Notes under the pieces: generated by a model
The model's input: the letters and a program-made list of their open reading frames with translations, nothing else
What the model was told of the DNA's origin: nothing
Databases searched by the model: none
Source of the DNA: JAVDCA01 sp035293985
GTDB taxonomy: Bacteria; Pseudomonadota; Alphaproteobacteria; Rhizobiales; Xanthobacteraceae
Direction: 5' to 3'
DNA length: 64,000 nucleotides
Assembly: GCA_035293985.1 (NCBI GenBank)
Contig: DATGLS010000012.1
Coordinates: 186,001 to 250,000, forward strand
Translations under genes and position numbers: made by a program
Part shown: piece by piece, positions 18,017 through 27,015 of the stretch
How positions within the stretch are numbered: position 1 is the stretch's first letter
Layout: every line of letters begins with the position of its first letter

Positions 18017-18985
18017 ATGCAGACGCATTCACGGCGGGCCGTGTTGGTTGGCCTTGCGGTTTCCCTCGCCTCATCGCGGCCGGCGGCCGCACAAGATCAG
18101 ACGCTGCGGATCGTGTTTCCGTTTTCCGCGGGCGGCGCGGCGGACGGCATCGTCCGGCTCCTTGCCGAGCACCTGCGAAGCAGCCTCGGCAGGCCGGTCA
18201 TCGTGGAAAACATCGTCGGCGCCGGCGGGCGGATCGGCGCACGGGCCGTCAAGGACGCGCAGCCGAACGGCGCGAAGCTCCTGTTTGCGTCCAATTCGCA
18301 GATGACGCTCCAGCCGCTGATCTATCACGACCTCGGCTATGACGCTTTCGACGACTTCATCCCCATCTCCCAGACCGTGAGATCTGAAGCCGCCTTCGCG
18401 GTCGGCGGCCAGACTCCGGTCCATTCGATCAAGGAGCTGATCGCCTGGCTCGCCGCGAACCCTACCCAGGCGCTCTTCGGCTCGCCTGGCGTCGGCACGG
18501 GGCCGCATTTCGCGGGCCTCGAGTTCGCCCGGCTTTCCGGCTTGCGTCTGCGCCACGCGCCCTACAAGGGCACGCCGGCGGCGCTGCCCGACCTTCTGGC
18601 AGGGCGCATCCCGCTGCACATCGCGATGACCGCCGAGCTGGTCGCTCAGCACAAGAGCGGCGCCGTGCGGATCCTCGCGACGGCGGGGGCAGACCGCTCG
18701 CCGTTTGTGCCCGATGTTGCGACGCTGCGGGAGAGCGGGATCGAGATCGAGGCACCAGGATGGTTCGCGTTCTATGCGCCTGCGGGCACGCCGCAGGACA
18801 TCGTGACGCGCCTCGAGCAAGCGATCGTCGCGGCGACGAACGCCCCGGAGGTGCGCGAGAAGATCGAGAAGGTGGGATACCTGCCGACCGGAACGACGTC
18901 GGACGCGCTGAGAAAGATTCAGCGCGCGGACACCGAGCGATGGGCTCGCGTTGTGAAGGCCTCCGGTTTCGCGGTCGCGCCATGA
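18017..18985 (+). CDS. Bug/TctC-family binding protein
   Basis: Third Bug-family periplasmic binding protein, 322 aa. The signal peptide (MQTHSRRAVLVGLAVSLASS) starts with a twin-arginine-like RR and ends near PAAAQ (about 27). The binding loop is PFSAGGAADGIVR, with RHAPYKGTPAALPDLLAG later; NGAKLLFAS replaces the usual DGYTLL sequence, showing it is a divergent member. No TctAB genes are nearby. It overlaps the O-methyltransferase by 4 bases and is divergent from a LysR gene, so it is probably induced by that regulator. Transport or ligand sensing remain alternatives. Confidence 0.9.
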   Translation: MQTHSRRAVLVGLAVSLASSRPAAAQDQTLRIVFPFSAGGAADGIVRLLAEHLRSSLGRPVIVENIVGAGGRIGARAVKDAQPNGAKLLFASNSQMTLQPLIYHDLGYDAFDDFIPISQTVRSEAAFAVGGQTPVHSIKELIAWLAANPTQALFGSPGVGTGPHFAGLEFARLSGLRLRHAPYKGTPAALPDLLAGRIPLHIAMTAELVAQHKSGAVRILATAGADRSPFVPDVATLRESGIEIEAPGWFAFYAPAGTPQDIVTRLEQAIVAATNAPEVREKIEKVGYLPTGTTSDALRKIQRADTERWARVVKASGFAVAP

Positions 18986-20046
18986 CCGCGGTTGCGCTCC
19001 CTGCCGGCCGGACCCAGGACACGGCGCATCAATCTGCTGCCGAGGCCGCGGCGACGCTGCGCCGACTGGCCAATGGTCTGCGCGTGTCGCAAGCGCTTTT
19101 CGTCGCCGCCCAGCTCGGCGTCGCCGACCGCTTGGCGGAACGGCCGCTCGATCGGTTCGAGCTCGCGACGCTGACGGGGGCGGACGCAGCGGCGCTCGGC
19201 CGCGTCATGCGCACCCTGTGTGCGCTCGGCATTTTCTCACAGTCGCCATCGGGGCAGTTCTCGCTACGGCCCGTCGGGCAATTCTTGCGCAGCGAGCTGC
19301 CGGGCTCGTATCGGGCCGGCGTCTTGTTTCAGGCGGGGGCCGTGCGCTGGCTGTGCTGGTCGCAGCTGCTCGACACGGTCCGGACCGGCGTTAGCGCAAG
19401 CGAGCGCCTGCTCGGGAAGCCGCTCTTCGAGTTCTACGCCGCCAACCCGGAGGAGTCGAAAATCCATGACGATGCCATGCGGGCAGCTTCCGCAAGCCAC
19501 GCGAGGACCATCCTCGACGCCCTCGATTTGACGCGCGACGGCGTGGTGGTCGATATCGGCGGCGGAAGTGGCGAATTGCTCACCGCGATCCTGGCAGCCA
19601 ACTGCGGCCTGCGCGGTATTCTCTTCGATCTCCCCGACGTCATCGATCGCGCCGTGCCGGGACTGGCTGCGATCGGCGACCGCTGCGCTGTCGAGCGCGG
19701 AAGCTTCTTCGAGCGCGTACCGCGAAACGGCGACATCTACTTGCTCAAGCAAATCCTCCATGACTGGGACGACGAACGTGCCGGCGCCATTCTGCGCTGC
19801 GCTCGGCGCTGCATGCCGGACAACGCGAGACTTGTCGTCATCGAAAGAAAGCTGCCCGAGGTGGCCGCGCCGGAGGCCGACCTGGAAACCTTCCTGACCG
19901 ACCTCGAAATGCTTGTCATGACATCCGGCGGTCGCGAACGGACGGAAGCCGAATTCCGCAGTCTGCTCGTGAACGCCCGATTCGAGCCGTTGAGAAAAGT
20001 GCCGACTGCTTCTCCTCTCTTCCTGTTCGAGGCACGCGCCGCCTGA
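18982..20046 (+). CDS. SAM-dependent O-methyltransferase (Methyltransf_2 / hydroxyneurosporene-type)
   Basis: Class I methyltransferase, 354 aa, with an N-terminal winged-helix dimerisation domain (LRVSQALFVAAQLGVADRLAERPL, about 30-55) and a C-terminal SAM domain. The SAM-binding glycine motif is VVDIGGGSGELL (about 192), followed by GILFDLPDVIDRA. The helix LKQILHDWDDE (about 255) carries the His-Asp pair used as base in plant-type and bacterial small-molecule O-methyltransferases. Start MTAVALPAG overlaps the Bug stop as ATGA, indicating co-expression. The substrate is probably a phenolic or hydroxylated metabolite taken up from outside; nothing identifies it. Confidence 0.87.
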   Translation: MTAVALPAGRTQDTAHQSAAEAAATLRRLANGLRVSQALFVAAQLGVADRLAERPLDRFELATLTGADAAALGRVMRTLCALGIFSQSPSGQFSLRPVGQFLRSELPGSYRAGVLFQAGAVRWLCWSQLLDTVRTGVSASERLLGKPLFEFYAANPEESKIHDDAMRAASASHARTILDALDLTRDGVVVDIGGGSGELLTAILAANCGLRGILFDLPDVIDRAVPGLAAIGDRCAVERGSFFERVPRNGDIYLLKQILHDWDDERAGAILRCARRCMPDNARLVVIERKLPEVAAPEADLETFLTDLEMLVMTSGGRERTEAEFRSLLVNARFEPLRKVPTASPLFLFEARAA

Positions 20047-20106
20047 CGCGCATCCGGCGCACTCGCGTCGTCGATACTGAACCCTGATAAACGCCGCCGC
20101 GGCGTC

Positions 20107-21078
20107 TCACCCCGGCTTGATGTTCGCCGCGCGGACGACCTTGCCCCACTTCTCGGTCTCCTCGGCGAGGAGCTTGCCGAACGCGGCGGGCGCCATCACC
20201 AGCGGCGTTCCGCCCAGGTCGGCGAAGTGCTTGATGATCTCCGGCGTGGCGAGGCCCGCGGCGACCGTCTGGCTGAGCCGATCGATGATCGCGGGCGGCG
20301 TGCCATTCGGCGCACCGATCCCGAACCAGTCGCTCGCCTCGTAGCCCGGCACCGACTCGCCGACCGCGGGCACGTCGGGCAGCACCGCCGAGCGCGTCGC
20401 GGCGGTGACGGCGAGCGCGCGCAGCTTGCCGGAGCGCACATGCGGGAGCGCGCCGGCGAGTCCGATGACGGACGTCTGCACCTGGCCACCGAGCAGGTCG
20501 GTCATCGCCGGCCCGGCGCCGCGATACGGCACGTGCACGAGCTTGATCCCGGCCATCATCTGCAGCAGCTCGCCCGCGAGATGGCCGAACGAGCCGACAC
20601 CGGCCGACGCCATGGTGATCTTGCCCGGATTGTCCTTGGCGTGCGCGATCAGCTCCGGAATGTTCTTCACCAGCAGCGACGGGTGGGCCAGCACGATATT
20701 GGTCTGCCGCTCGACCCCGGCGACCGGCGTGATGTCGCGCAGGAAGACGAAGCTGAGATTGTCGTAGAGCGTCGCGTTGATGGTGCTCGCCACGGTGACC
20801 ATCAGCAGCGTGTAGCCGTCGGGTGCGGCCTTCACCACGCTCTCGGTCGCGATGTTGGTGCCGGCACCGGGCCGGTTCTCGATCACGAACGACTGGCCGA
20901 GCCGCTCCGCGAGCCAGGGCCCGATGATGCGGGCCGTGATGTCGGTCGAGCCGCCGGGCGCGTAGCCGACGACGAGCCGCACCGGCCGGGCGGGATAAGT
21001 ATCGGCGAGCGCGCGAGCGGGCAGGAGAGGGGAGGCTGCGCAAGCGGCGCCGGCGGCGAGAAATTCTCTACGGTTCAT
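20107..21078 (-). CDS. Bug/TctC-family binding protein
   Basis: Fourth Bug-family binding protein, 323 aa. Start MNRREFLAAG is supported by GGAGGAG about 9 bases upstream and by the RR-type signal peptide ending LPARALA (about 25). Family loops are GYAPGGSTDITAR, PDGYTLLMVT and HVPYRGAGPAMTDLLGG. It lies downstream of the aconitase-like and lyase genes on the same strand, separated from them by a short palindromic repeat, so the three probably act on the same acid. There are no membrane subunits nearby. Confidence 0.92.
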   Translation of the reverse strand: MNRREFLAAGAACAASPLLPARALADTYPARPVRLVVGYAPGGSTDITARIIGPWLAERLGQSFVIENRPGAGTNIATESVVKAAPDGYTLLMVTVASTINATLYDNLSFVFLRDITPVAGVERQTNIVLAHPSLLVKNIPELIAHAKDNPGKITMASAGVGSFGHLAGELLQMMAGIKLVHVPYRGAGPAMTDLLGGQVQTSVIGLAGALPHVRSGKLRALAVTAATRSAVLPDVPAVGESVPGYEASDWFGIGAPNGTPPAIIDRLSQTVAAGLATPEIIKHFADLGGTPLVMAPAAFGKLLAEETEKWGKVVRAANIKPG

Positions 21079-21097
21079 GTCACACGCTCCTCCGTCT

Positions 21098-21135
21098 GCG
21101 CTCCCTCTCCCCGCAAAGGGCGGGAGAGGCAGCGC
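21098..21135. repeat. Short palindromic repeat (CTCTCCCC hairpin)
   Basis: GCGCTCCCTCTCCCCGC and GGGCGGGAGAGGCAGCGC face each other as an imperfect hairpin between the aconitase and Bug genes. The left arm is identical to the outer arm of the element at 35245-35383, so this is one half of that repeat family. It might attenuate transcription between the two genes. Confidence 0.55.
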
Positions 21136-21161
21136 AACCGCCGTGCTCAACCGACGCGCAA

Positions 21162-23816
21162 TCAAGCCGCCGCCAATTCCTCCAATACATAGGGCAAAAT
21201 GCCGCCGTGCCGTAGCCACTCGGCCTCGCGCCGCGTGTCGACGCGCGAGACTAATTCAAGCGTCTCACACGCGCCTGACGCGCGCCGCACCCGCACCGGC
21301 ACGCGCGCGCCGGGAACGAGCGCGGCGTCGACATCCGGTACGTCGAACGTCTCGTCGCCCGCGAGCCCAATGCTCGCCCGCGTCACCCCCGGTGGAAACT
21401 GCAGCGGCAGCACGCCCATGCCGACCAGGTTGGAGCGGTGGATGCGCTCGAAGCTCTCGGCGATGACGATACGCACCCCGAGCAGGCGGGTGCCCTTGGC
21501 GGCCCAGTCACGCGAGGAGCCGCAGCCATAGTTCTTGCCCGCCACCACGATCGCGGTCCGTCCCTCGGCGCGGTAGCGCTCCGCCGCGTCGAACACCGTC
21601 ATCACCTCGCGGCTCGGCTGGTGCACCGTGAAGCCGCCTTCACGGCCGGGCACCAGCTCGTTGCGCAGCCGGATGTTGGCGAACGTGCCGCGCACCATCA
21701 CCTCGTGATTGGCACGGCGGCCGATATAGGTGCCGAACCGCTGCGGCGGCACGCCGTGCTGCGCCAGATACGCCCCCGCATCGGTGCTCGCCGGGATCGA
21801 GCCGCCGGGCGAGATGTGGTCGGTGGTCACATCATCGCCGAGCAGGAGCAGCAGGCGGGCGTCGTGGATCGGCGCGGCCGCGTCTTCGGCCTGGTCGTCG
21901 ACGAAGGGCGGGCGGCGCAGATACATACTCTCCGGATTCCATCCGAACACCGGCTCGGTGCCGTACGGAATCTCCGACCATGCCGCGCCCGGATCGGCGA
22001 ACCTGTCGTAGGCGTCGGCAAACAGATCGCGCGTCAACGCGGCGTCGAGGCAGGCACGGATCTCGGCATCGGCGGGCCAGATGTCCGCGAGATAGACCGG
22101 GGCGCCTTCCGCGTCGTCGCCCAGCTTGTCGCGCGTCAGATCCGTCAGGATCGATCCCGCGATCGCGTAGGCGACGACGAGCGGCGGCGACGCCAGGAAC
22201 GTGCCGCGCACCGACGCGTTGAGGCGCCCGTCGAAATTGCGGTTGCTCGAGATCAGCCCGACCGCCACCAGGTCGCGCGCCGCGATCTCGGCCGCGATCG
22301 GCTCGGGCAGCGCCCCCGAGCCGCTGCCGCACGCCATGCAGCCGAAGCCTGCGAGGTGAAAGCCGAGTGCGTCGAGCGCGTCGGAAACCCCCGCCTTGGC
22401 GAGCATCGCCGGCACCACGCGCGAGCCCGGCGAGAACGAGGTCTTGATCCAGGGTTTTGCGCGCAGCCCCTTGGCGACCGCGTTGCGGGCGAGCAACCCG
22501 GCCGCGATCATCTGATACGGATTGGCCGTGTTGGTGCACGACGCGATCGACGCAATCGCGATGTCGCCGTGCTGCAGCGGCCGCGCCGTCACGGTCACCG
22601 GGGGCGCCGCGGCGTCACCCGTGCCATAGCTCGCGAACGCAGTGCGGAAGCGCTCGGGAGCATCGGCGAGCGCCACCAGGCTTTCCGGACGCGACGGCCC
22701 GGCGAGTGCCGGCGTCACGCCGCCGAGGTCGAACTCGAGCACGCGTTCGAACGCGGGCTCGTCGGCGTACCAGAGGCCTTGCGCCTTGGCATAGCGTTCG
22801 ACCAGATCGACATGCGCGGCGGACCGTCCGGTCTGCGCCAGATAGCGCAGCGTCTCGTCGTCGATTGGGAAGAAGCCCATGGTGGCGCCGTACTCGGCCG
22901 CCATGTTGGCGATCGTCGCGCGGTCCGGCAGCGTGAGGCGGGCAAGCGCCGGTCCGCAGAACTCGACTACGGCGGCGAGCACGTCGGACCCGCGCAGGAA
23001 GCGCGTCAGCGCCAGCACCACGTCGGTGCACATGACGCCCGTGCGCGGCGCGCCGACGAGCCGACAGCCGACCACGCGCGGGACCGGCAGCCCGATCGGC
23101 TGGCCGAACATCGCGGTCGCAGCCTCGATGCCGCCGACGCCCCAGCCGAACACCCCGAGCCCGTTGACCATCGGCGTATGGCTGTCCATGCCGACCAGGC
23201 TGTCCGGAAACGCGAGTCGGCGGCCGTCGCGCTCGCCGGTCGCGACCACCTGTGTGAAGTGCTCGATGTTGACCTGGTGGACGATGCCGTTGCCGGGCGG
23301 CACCACGCGGAAGTTGGAAAACTGCGACATCGCCCAGCGCACCACGCCGTAGCGCTCGCGGTTGCGCTCGAGCTCGGCGGCCATGTTCTTGGCGAACGCG
23401 TCCGGCGTGCCCGAGTGATCGAGGCGTACCGAATGGTCGATCACGAGATCGGTCGGGATCACCGGATTGACGCGACGCGGATCGAGGCCGCGTGCGACGA
23501 ACGCGTCGCGCAGCGCCGCCATGTCGATCAAGAGCGGCACGCCGGAGGAATCCGGCATGATCACGCGCACCGGGTGGAACGCGACCTCGCGGCCGAGCGC
23601 GGCCGGATCGGGCCAGCGCGCCAGCGCCGCGATGTCGTCGCGCGTGACCGTGACGTCGTCCTCGTGCCGCAGCAGGTTCTCGATCAGCACCTTGAGCGAG
23701 ACCGGCAGCCGGTCGAGCTTCCCTCCGAGCGTCTCGCCGAGCGCCGGCAGGCTGTGGAACCAGACGTCACCGGTGAGCTGGCGCAGGGTGTTGAACGAAT
23801 TTCGCATGCTCGCCAT
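21162..23816 (-). CDS. acnA: AcnA/IRP-type aconitase family hydratase
   Basis: Full-length single-chain aconitase of the AcnA family, 884 aa. N-terminal landmarks are LPVSLKVLIENLLRHED and HSVRLDHSG; SLVGMDSHTPMVNGLGVFGWGVGGIEAATAMFGQP carries the substrate-binding SHT segment. Cluster Cys residues are in SIASCTNTANP (about 425) and FGCMACGSGSG (about 490); most AcnA proteins read GYGCTTCIGNSG here, so the pocket may differ. The C-terminal domain has the normal GKNYGCGSSRDWAAKG loop. The gene lies between a Bug protein and an isocitrate-lyase-type enzyme, so it may be a substrate-specific paralogue rather than the TCA-cycle enzyme. Confidence 0.88.
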   Translation of the reverse strand: MASMRNSFNTLRQLTGDVWFHSLPALGETLGGKLDRLPVSLKVLIENLLRHEDDVTVTRDDIAALARWPDPAALGREVAFHPVRVIMPDSSGVPLLIDMAALRDAFVARGLDPRRVNPVIPTDLVIDHSVRLDHSGTPDAFAKNMAAELERNRERYGVVRWAMSQFSNFRVVPPGNGIVHQVNIEHFTQVVATGERDGRRLAFPDSLVGMDSHTPMVNGLGVFGWGVGGIEAATAMFGQPIGLPVPRVVGCRLVGAPRTGVMCTDVVLALTRFLRGSDVLAAVVEFCGPALARLTLPDRATIANMAAEYGATMGFFPIDDETLRYLAQTGRSAAHVDLVERYAKAQGLWYADEPAFERVLEFDLGGVTPALAGPSRPESLVALADAPERFRTAFASYGTGDAAAPPVTVTARPLQHGDIAIASIASCTNTANPYQMIAAGLLARNAVAKGLRAKPWIKTSFSPGSRVVPAMLAKAGVSDALDALGFHLAGFGCMACGSGSGALPEPIAAEIAARDLVAVGLISSNRNFDGRLNASVRGTFLASPPLVVAYAIAGSILTDLTRDKLGDDAEGAPVYLADIWPADAEIRACLDAALTRDLFADAYDRFADPGAAWSEIPYGTEPVFGWNPESMYLRRPPFVDDQAEDAAAPIHDARLLLLLGDDVTTDHISPGGSIPASTDAGAYLAQHGVPPQRFGTYIGRRANHEVMVRGTFANIRLRNELVPGREGGFTVHQPSREVMTVFDAAERYRAEGRTAIVVAGKNYGCGSSRDWAAKGTRLLGVRIVIAESFERIHRSNLVGMGVLPLQFPPGVTRASIGLAGDETFDVPDVDAALVPGARVPVRVRRASGACETLELVSRVDTRREAEWLRHGGILPYVLEELAAA

Positions 23817-23831
23817 GGCCCACGTCCCGGT

Positions 23832-24746
23832 TCAGCGCTGGCTCGCCGGCGAGAACGATTGCTCGAGGGTGCGCAGGTGCTGGAGGCCCATCAGGTCGTT
23901 GAGCTCGCCGAACGGCACCAGCAGGTCGGGCCGGTCGATCACGCGGCCCTCGTCGATCGACTGGCCCAGCACCGCGAGCGCGTTCTTCATGCCTTGGATC
24001 GCGGCCGAGGTGAGCATGCGCGGGAACGACACCGCCTTCACGCCCATGTCCTCGAGCTGCTTGACCGAGAGCAGCGGCGTGGTGGGTCGCTGGCGGATGC
24101 CGAAGCCCATGTTCACGGTCAGCGGCTTGATCACGTTCTTCGCCACCGTCGCGATGTCCTCGGCCGAGAGCAGCGCGTCGGCGAACAGCATGTCGGCGCC
24201 CGCCTCGGCATAGAGGTTGAGCCGGCGGATCGCCTCACTTAAGCCGTGGATCGCGGTCGCGTCGGTGCGCGCCTTGATGACGAAATCCGGATCGCGCCGC
24301 GCCTGCGCGGCCGCGCGGATCTTCTCCACGCCTTCCTCCGCCGATATGACGTTCTTGCCCTCCATGTGGCCGCACCGCTTGGGCCACACCTGGTCCTCGA
24401 TCATCACGCAGGCGAGCCCGGCGCGCTCGAAGCCCTGCACCGTGAAGTAGACATTGAGCGCATTGCCGTAGCCGGTATCGGCGTCCGCCTGCAGCGGGAT
24501 CGAGCTCACCGCCGCGAGCGCGCCCGAGGCACGCAGGTTCTCGGCATAGCCCATGATGCCGACGTCGGCCCAGCCGAGATTGCTCTCGCTCAGCCCCGCG
24601 CCGGAGATGTTCGCCGTCTTGTAGCCCGCCTGCTCGACCAGCCGCAGGCTGAAGCCGTCATAGACGCCGGGGCAGACCAGGATGCCCGGCCCGGCGAGAA
24701 GGGCTTTGAGCCGGGCGCCCGGCGAGAGTGGGGTGATCGCGTCCAT
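23832..24746 (-). CDS. Isocitrate lyase/PEP mutase-family lyase
   Basis: PEP mutase/isocitrate lyase superfamily protein, 304 aa, acting on C-C bonds next to hydroxy acids. Visible motifs are GVYDGFSLRLVEQAGYKTANISG (about 25-48), metal-binding DADTGYGN (about 88) and EDQVWPKRCGHMEG (about 118-131), whose KRCGH contains the loop Cys used for lyase chemistry. Relatives cleave 2-methylisocitrate, 2,3-dimethylmalate or decarboxylate oxaloacetate. It is immediately upstream of the AcnA-type hydratase (15-base gap), so hydratase and lyase probably work in sequence on a branched tricarboxylate or dicarboxylate. Exact substrate not assignable. Confidence 0.87.
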   Translation of the reverse strand: MDAITPLSPGARLKALLAGPGILVCPGVYDGFSLRLVEQAGYKTANISGAGLSESNLGWADVGIMGYAENLRASGALAAVSSIPLQADADTGYGNALNVYFTVQGFERAGLACVMIEDQVWPKRCGHMEGKNVISAEEGVEKIRAAAQARRDPDFVIKARTDATAIHGLSEAIRRLNLYAEAGADMLFADALLSAEDIATVAKNVIKPLTVNMGFGIRQRPTTPLLSVKQLEDMGVKAVSFPRMLTSAAIQGMKNALAVLGQSIDEGRVIDRPDLLVPFGELNDLMGLQHLRTLEQSFSPASQR

Positions 24747-24868
24747 GTGCGTGTCCTTGCCGCTGATCGCGGAATATCCACTCGGGCGCGCGGCATTGTC
24801 GAGAGAGCCAAGGTCGGAAATTGCGCATATCAGCGTGCACGTCTTTGCCGCGCGGCACCCATCAGGCC

Positions 24869-24995
24869 CGTCACCCTGAGGCGCGAGCGCAGCGAGCCTC
24901 GAAGGGCCACGGCCCGTCTGGTGCCGCCTGTCCTTGCTGCACCACCTCGGCCGAACATCCTTCGAGGGCGCGCTGCGCGCGACCTCAGGATGACG
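24869..24995. repeat. Inverted pair of 40-bp palindromic repeats
   Basis: Two copies in opposite orientation, 24869-24908 (CGTCACCCTGAGGCGCGAGC...) and 24956-24995 (...CCTCAGGATGACG), about 80 percent alike on inspection and each with an internal hairpin. They are separated by 47 bases. This resembles the CATCCTTCGAG/CTCAGGATG interspersed repeat common in Bradyrhizobium relatives. The right copy runs into the adjacent ABC ATPase gene and contributes its stop codon. Confidence 0.65.
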
Positions 24996-25995
24996 CGGCC
25001 GTGTGTTCGCAACTGGCTGTCATCGGATGATGGCAAGCGCCCAGCCGGTTCTCGGCAAGCGATCGGATCGCCGGCAGCTCCTCTCGGCATTTCGGGTCGG
25101 CGCGATCGCAGCGGGGATGGAACGGGCACCCCGGCGGTGGCGCCGCCGGGGAAGGGGCCTCACCCGCAAATGCCGGCAGCGCGATGCGCGCGCCCGGATC
25201 GGGCAGGGGCGAGCTGTCGCGCAGCAGTCGCGTGTAGGGATGCATCGGCCGGTCGAGCACGTCGGCGGTGCGGCCTTCCTCGACGATGCGGCCGAGATAC
25301 ATCACGGCGAGACGGTCGCAGAAATGGCGCACCACGCCGAGATCGTGCGACACGAACAGGAAGGACAGGCGGCGCCGCGCGCGCAAGCCCTCCAGCAAGC
25401 GCAGGATCTGCGCCTGCACCGAGACATCGAGCGCCGACACCGGCTCGTCGGCGATGATCAGGTCGGGATCGAGCACCAGCGCGCGGGCGATGCCGATGCG
25501 CTGGCGCTGGCCGCCGGAGAACTCGTGCGGATAGCGGTCGACAACGTCCTTCGGCAGCCCCACCTCGGCGATGGCGGCTTGGGCCTTCTCGGCGATCTCG
25601 CGCGACGATCCGCGGCGGTGCACGCGCAACGGCTCCTCCAGCGCCTGGCGCACGGTGCGCCGCGGGTTGAGCGACGAATAAGGGTCCTGAAAAACGATCT
25701 GCATGCGCTGGCGCAGCTGTCGCAACACCACGCGCGAGGCCGCGCGCACGTCGATGCCATCGAAGGTGACCGAGCCGGCGTCGAGCTCCATCAGCCGCAG
25801 GATCGAGCGCGCGATGGTCGATTTGCCGCAGCCGGATTCGCCGACGAGGCCTAGCGACTCCCCCGGCGCGACACGGAACGATACGCCGTTGACCGCGCGG
25901 ATCGTCGCAGCGGCGCGCCGCAGCAGGCCGCCGCCGATGACGAAGCTCTTTCGGAGGTCGCGAACCTCGAGCCCCTCGTTTCTCGCCGTCATCAT
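24985..25995 (-). CDS. Dipeptide/oligopeptide-type ABC transporter ATP-binding protein (DppF/OppF-like)
   Basis: Second ATPase of the importer, 336 aa. Walker A GESGCGKST (about 55), Q-loop FQDPYSSLNPR (about 103), signature FSGGQRQRIGIARAL (about 158) and Walker B DLIIADEPVSALD (about 178) are complete. The C-terminal oligopeptide-transporter extension has CPFHPRCDRADPKC, whose cysteines are typical of this subfamily. It is the last gene of the eight-gene oxidase/transport operon, and its stop codon lies inside a palindromic repeat, where the message probably ends. It couples ATP hydrolysis to uptake through the two permeases upstream. Confidence 0.92.
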   Translation of the reverse strand: MMTARNEGLEVRDLRKSFVIGGGLLRRAAATIRAVNGVSFRVAPGESLGLVGESGCGKSTIARSILRLMELDAGSVTFDGIDVRAASRVVLRQLRQRMQIVFQDPYSSLNPRRTVRQALEEPLRVHRRGSSREIAEKAQAAIAEVGLPKDVVDRYPHEFSGGQRQRIGIARALVLDPDLIIADEPVSALDVSVQAQILRLLEGLRARRRLSFLFVSHDLGVVRHFCDRLAVMYLGRIVEEGRTADVLDRPMHPYTRLLRDSSPLPDPGARIALPAFAGEAPSPAAPPPGCPFHPRCDRADPKCREELPAIRSLAENRLGACHHPMTASCEHTAASS

Positions 25996-27014
25996 CGGGC
26001 GGCCTCGGCGAGCACGACCGGACAGCGGACCTCGTGGCCGTTAGGGAAGCGCAGCAGCTCTGGATGCTGGGCCGTGCAGCTCGCCTGCCGCAGCGGGCAG
26101 CGCGGCGCGAAGAAACAGCCCGTCGGCATGGCGGTCAGCGCTGGGACGCCGCCCGGGATCGGCTCGAGGCCTGCCGCGTCGCGATCGACCCGCGGCATCG
26201 CCCGCAGCAGGGCCGCCGTGTAGGGGTGCGTCGGCCGGGCGAACAGGTCCGCGACCGATGCCGCCTCGACGATCTCGCCGGCATACATCACGGCGACGCG
26301 GTCGGCGATCTGCGCCACGACGCCGAGATTGTGCGTGATGAACAGCACCGCCATCCCGTAGGCGCGCTTGAGCTCGGCGAGCTGGCGCAGCACCTGCGCC
26401 TGGATGGTGACGTCGAGGGCGGTCGTCGGCTCGTCGGCGAGCAGCACTTGCGGCCGGCAGGCGAGCGCCATGGCGATCATCACCCGCTGGCGCATGCCGC
26501 CCGAGAACTGGTGCGGATAGTCGTCGAGCCGCGTTGCGGCCGCGGGAATCTTCACCTCGTCGAGCAGCCGCAGCGCCTGCGCGCGCGCCGACGACCACGC
26601 CGCGCCGCGATGGATGACGATCGCCTCGGCGATCTGGTCGCCGATCGCCATCGTCGGATTGAGCGACGTCATCGGCTCCTGGAAGATCATCGCGATGGCG
26701 TTGCCGCGCACGTCGCTCATCTCGGCTTCCGACAGTTTCGTGAGATCGCGGCCGTCGAACATCACGGCGCCGGCCGCGATGCGTGCGCCGGCGCTCGGCA
26801 AAAGCCGCAGGGCCGATAGCGCCGTCACGCTCTTGCCGCTTCCCGATTCGCCGACGATCGCCAAGGTCTCGTTTGCCCGAAGCGCCAGGGACAGGTCGCG
26901 CACGGCTGCATGCCATTGCCCGCCGATGCGGAACTCGGTGCGCAGGCCGCGAATGTCGAGAACCGCAGCATCCGCGGCGGCGACCTGCTCCTTCGCGGCA
27001 ACGGCCTGATCCAT
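25992..27014 (-). CDS. Dipeptide/oligopeptide-type ABC transporter ATP-binding protein (DppD/OppD-like)
   Basis: First ATPase of the importer, 340 aa from ATG (MDQAVAAKE). Walker A GESGSGKSV (about 54), Q-loop FQEPMTSLNPT, signature FSGGMRQRVMIAMAL and Walker B VLLADEPTTALDVT are intact. The C-terminal extension includes CFFAPRCPLRQASC, typical of the OppD/DppD subfamily. It overlaps the DppF-like gene by 4 bases and begins 1 base after the permease stop, so it is tightly coupled. With no binding protein in this operon, the likely partner is the peptide-type binding protein at 36818-38371, which carries the same upstream operator. Confidence 0.92.
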   Translation of the reverse strand: MDQAVAAKEQVAAADAAVLDIRGLRTEFRIGGQWHAAVRDLSLALRANETLAIVGESGSGKSVTALSALRLLPSAGARIAAGAVMFDGRDLTKLSEAEMSDVRGNAIAMIFQEPMTSLNPTMAIGDQIAEAIVIHRGAAWSSARAQALRLLDEVKIPAAATRLDDYPHQFSGGMRQRVMIAMALACRPQVLLADEPTTALDVTIQAQVLRQLAELKRAYGMAVLFITHNLGVVAQIADRVAVMYAGEIVEAASVADLFARPTHPYTAALLRAMPRVDRDAAGLEPIPGGVPALTAMPTGCFFAPRCPLRQASCTAQHPELLRFPNGHEVRCPVVLAEAAR

Positions 27015-27015
27015 G

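Noticed and set aside
21438..24242. A 934-codon plus-strand open frame opposite the aconitase and lyase genes
   Set aside because: It is the antisense shadow of two well-conserved genes; its translation is Arg/His/Gly-rich with no motif, as expected from high GC.
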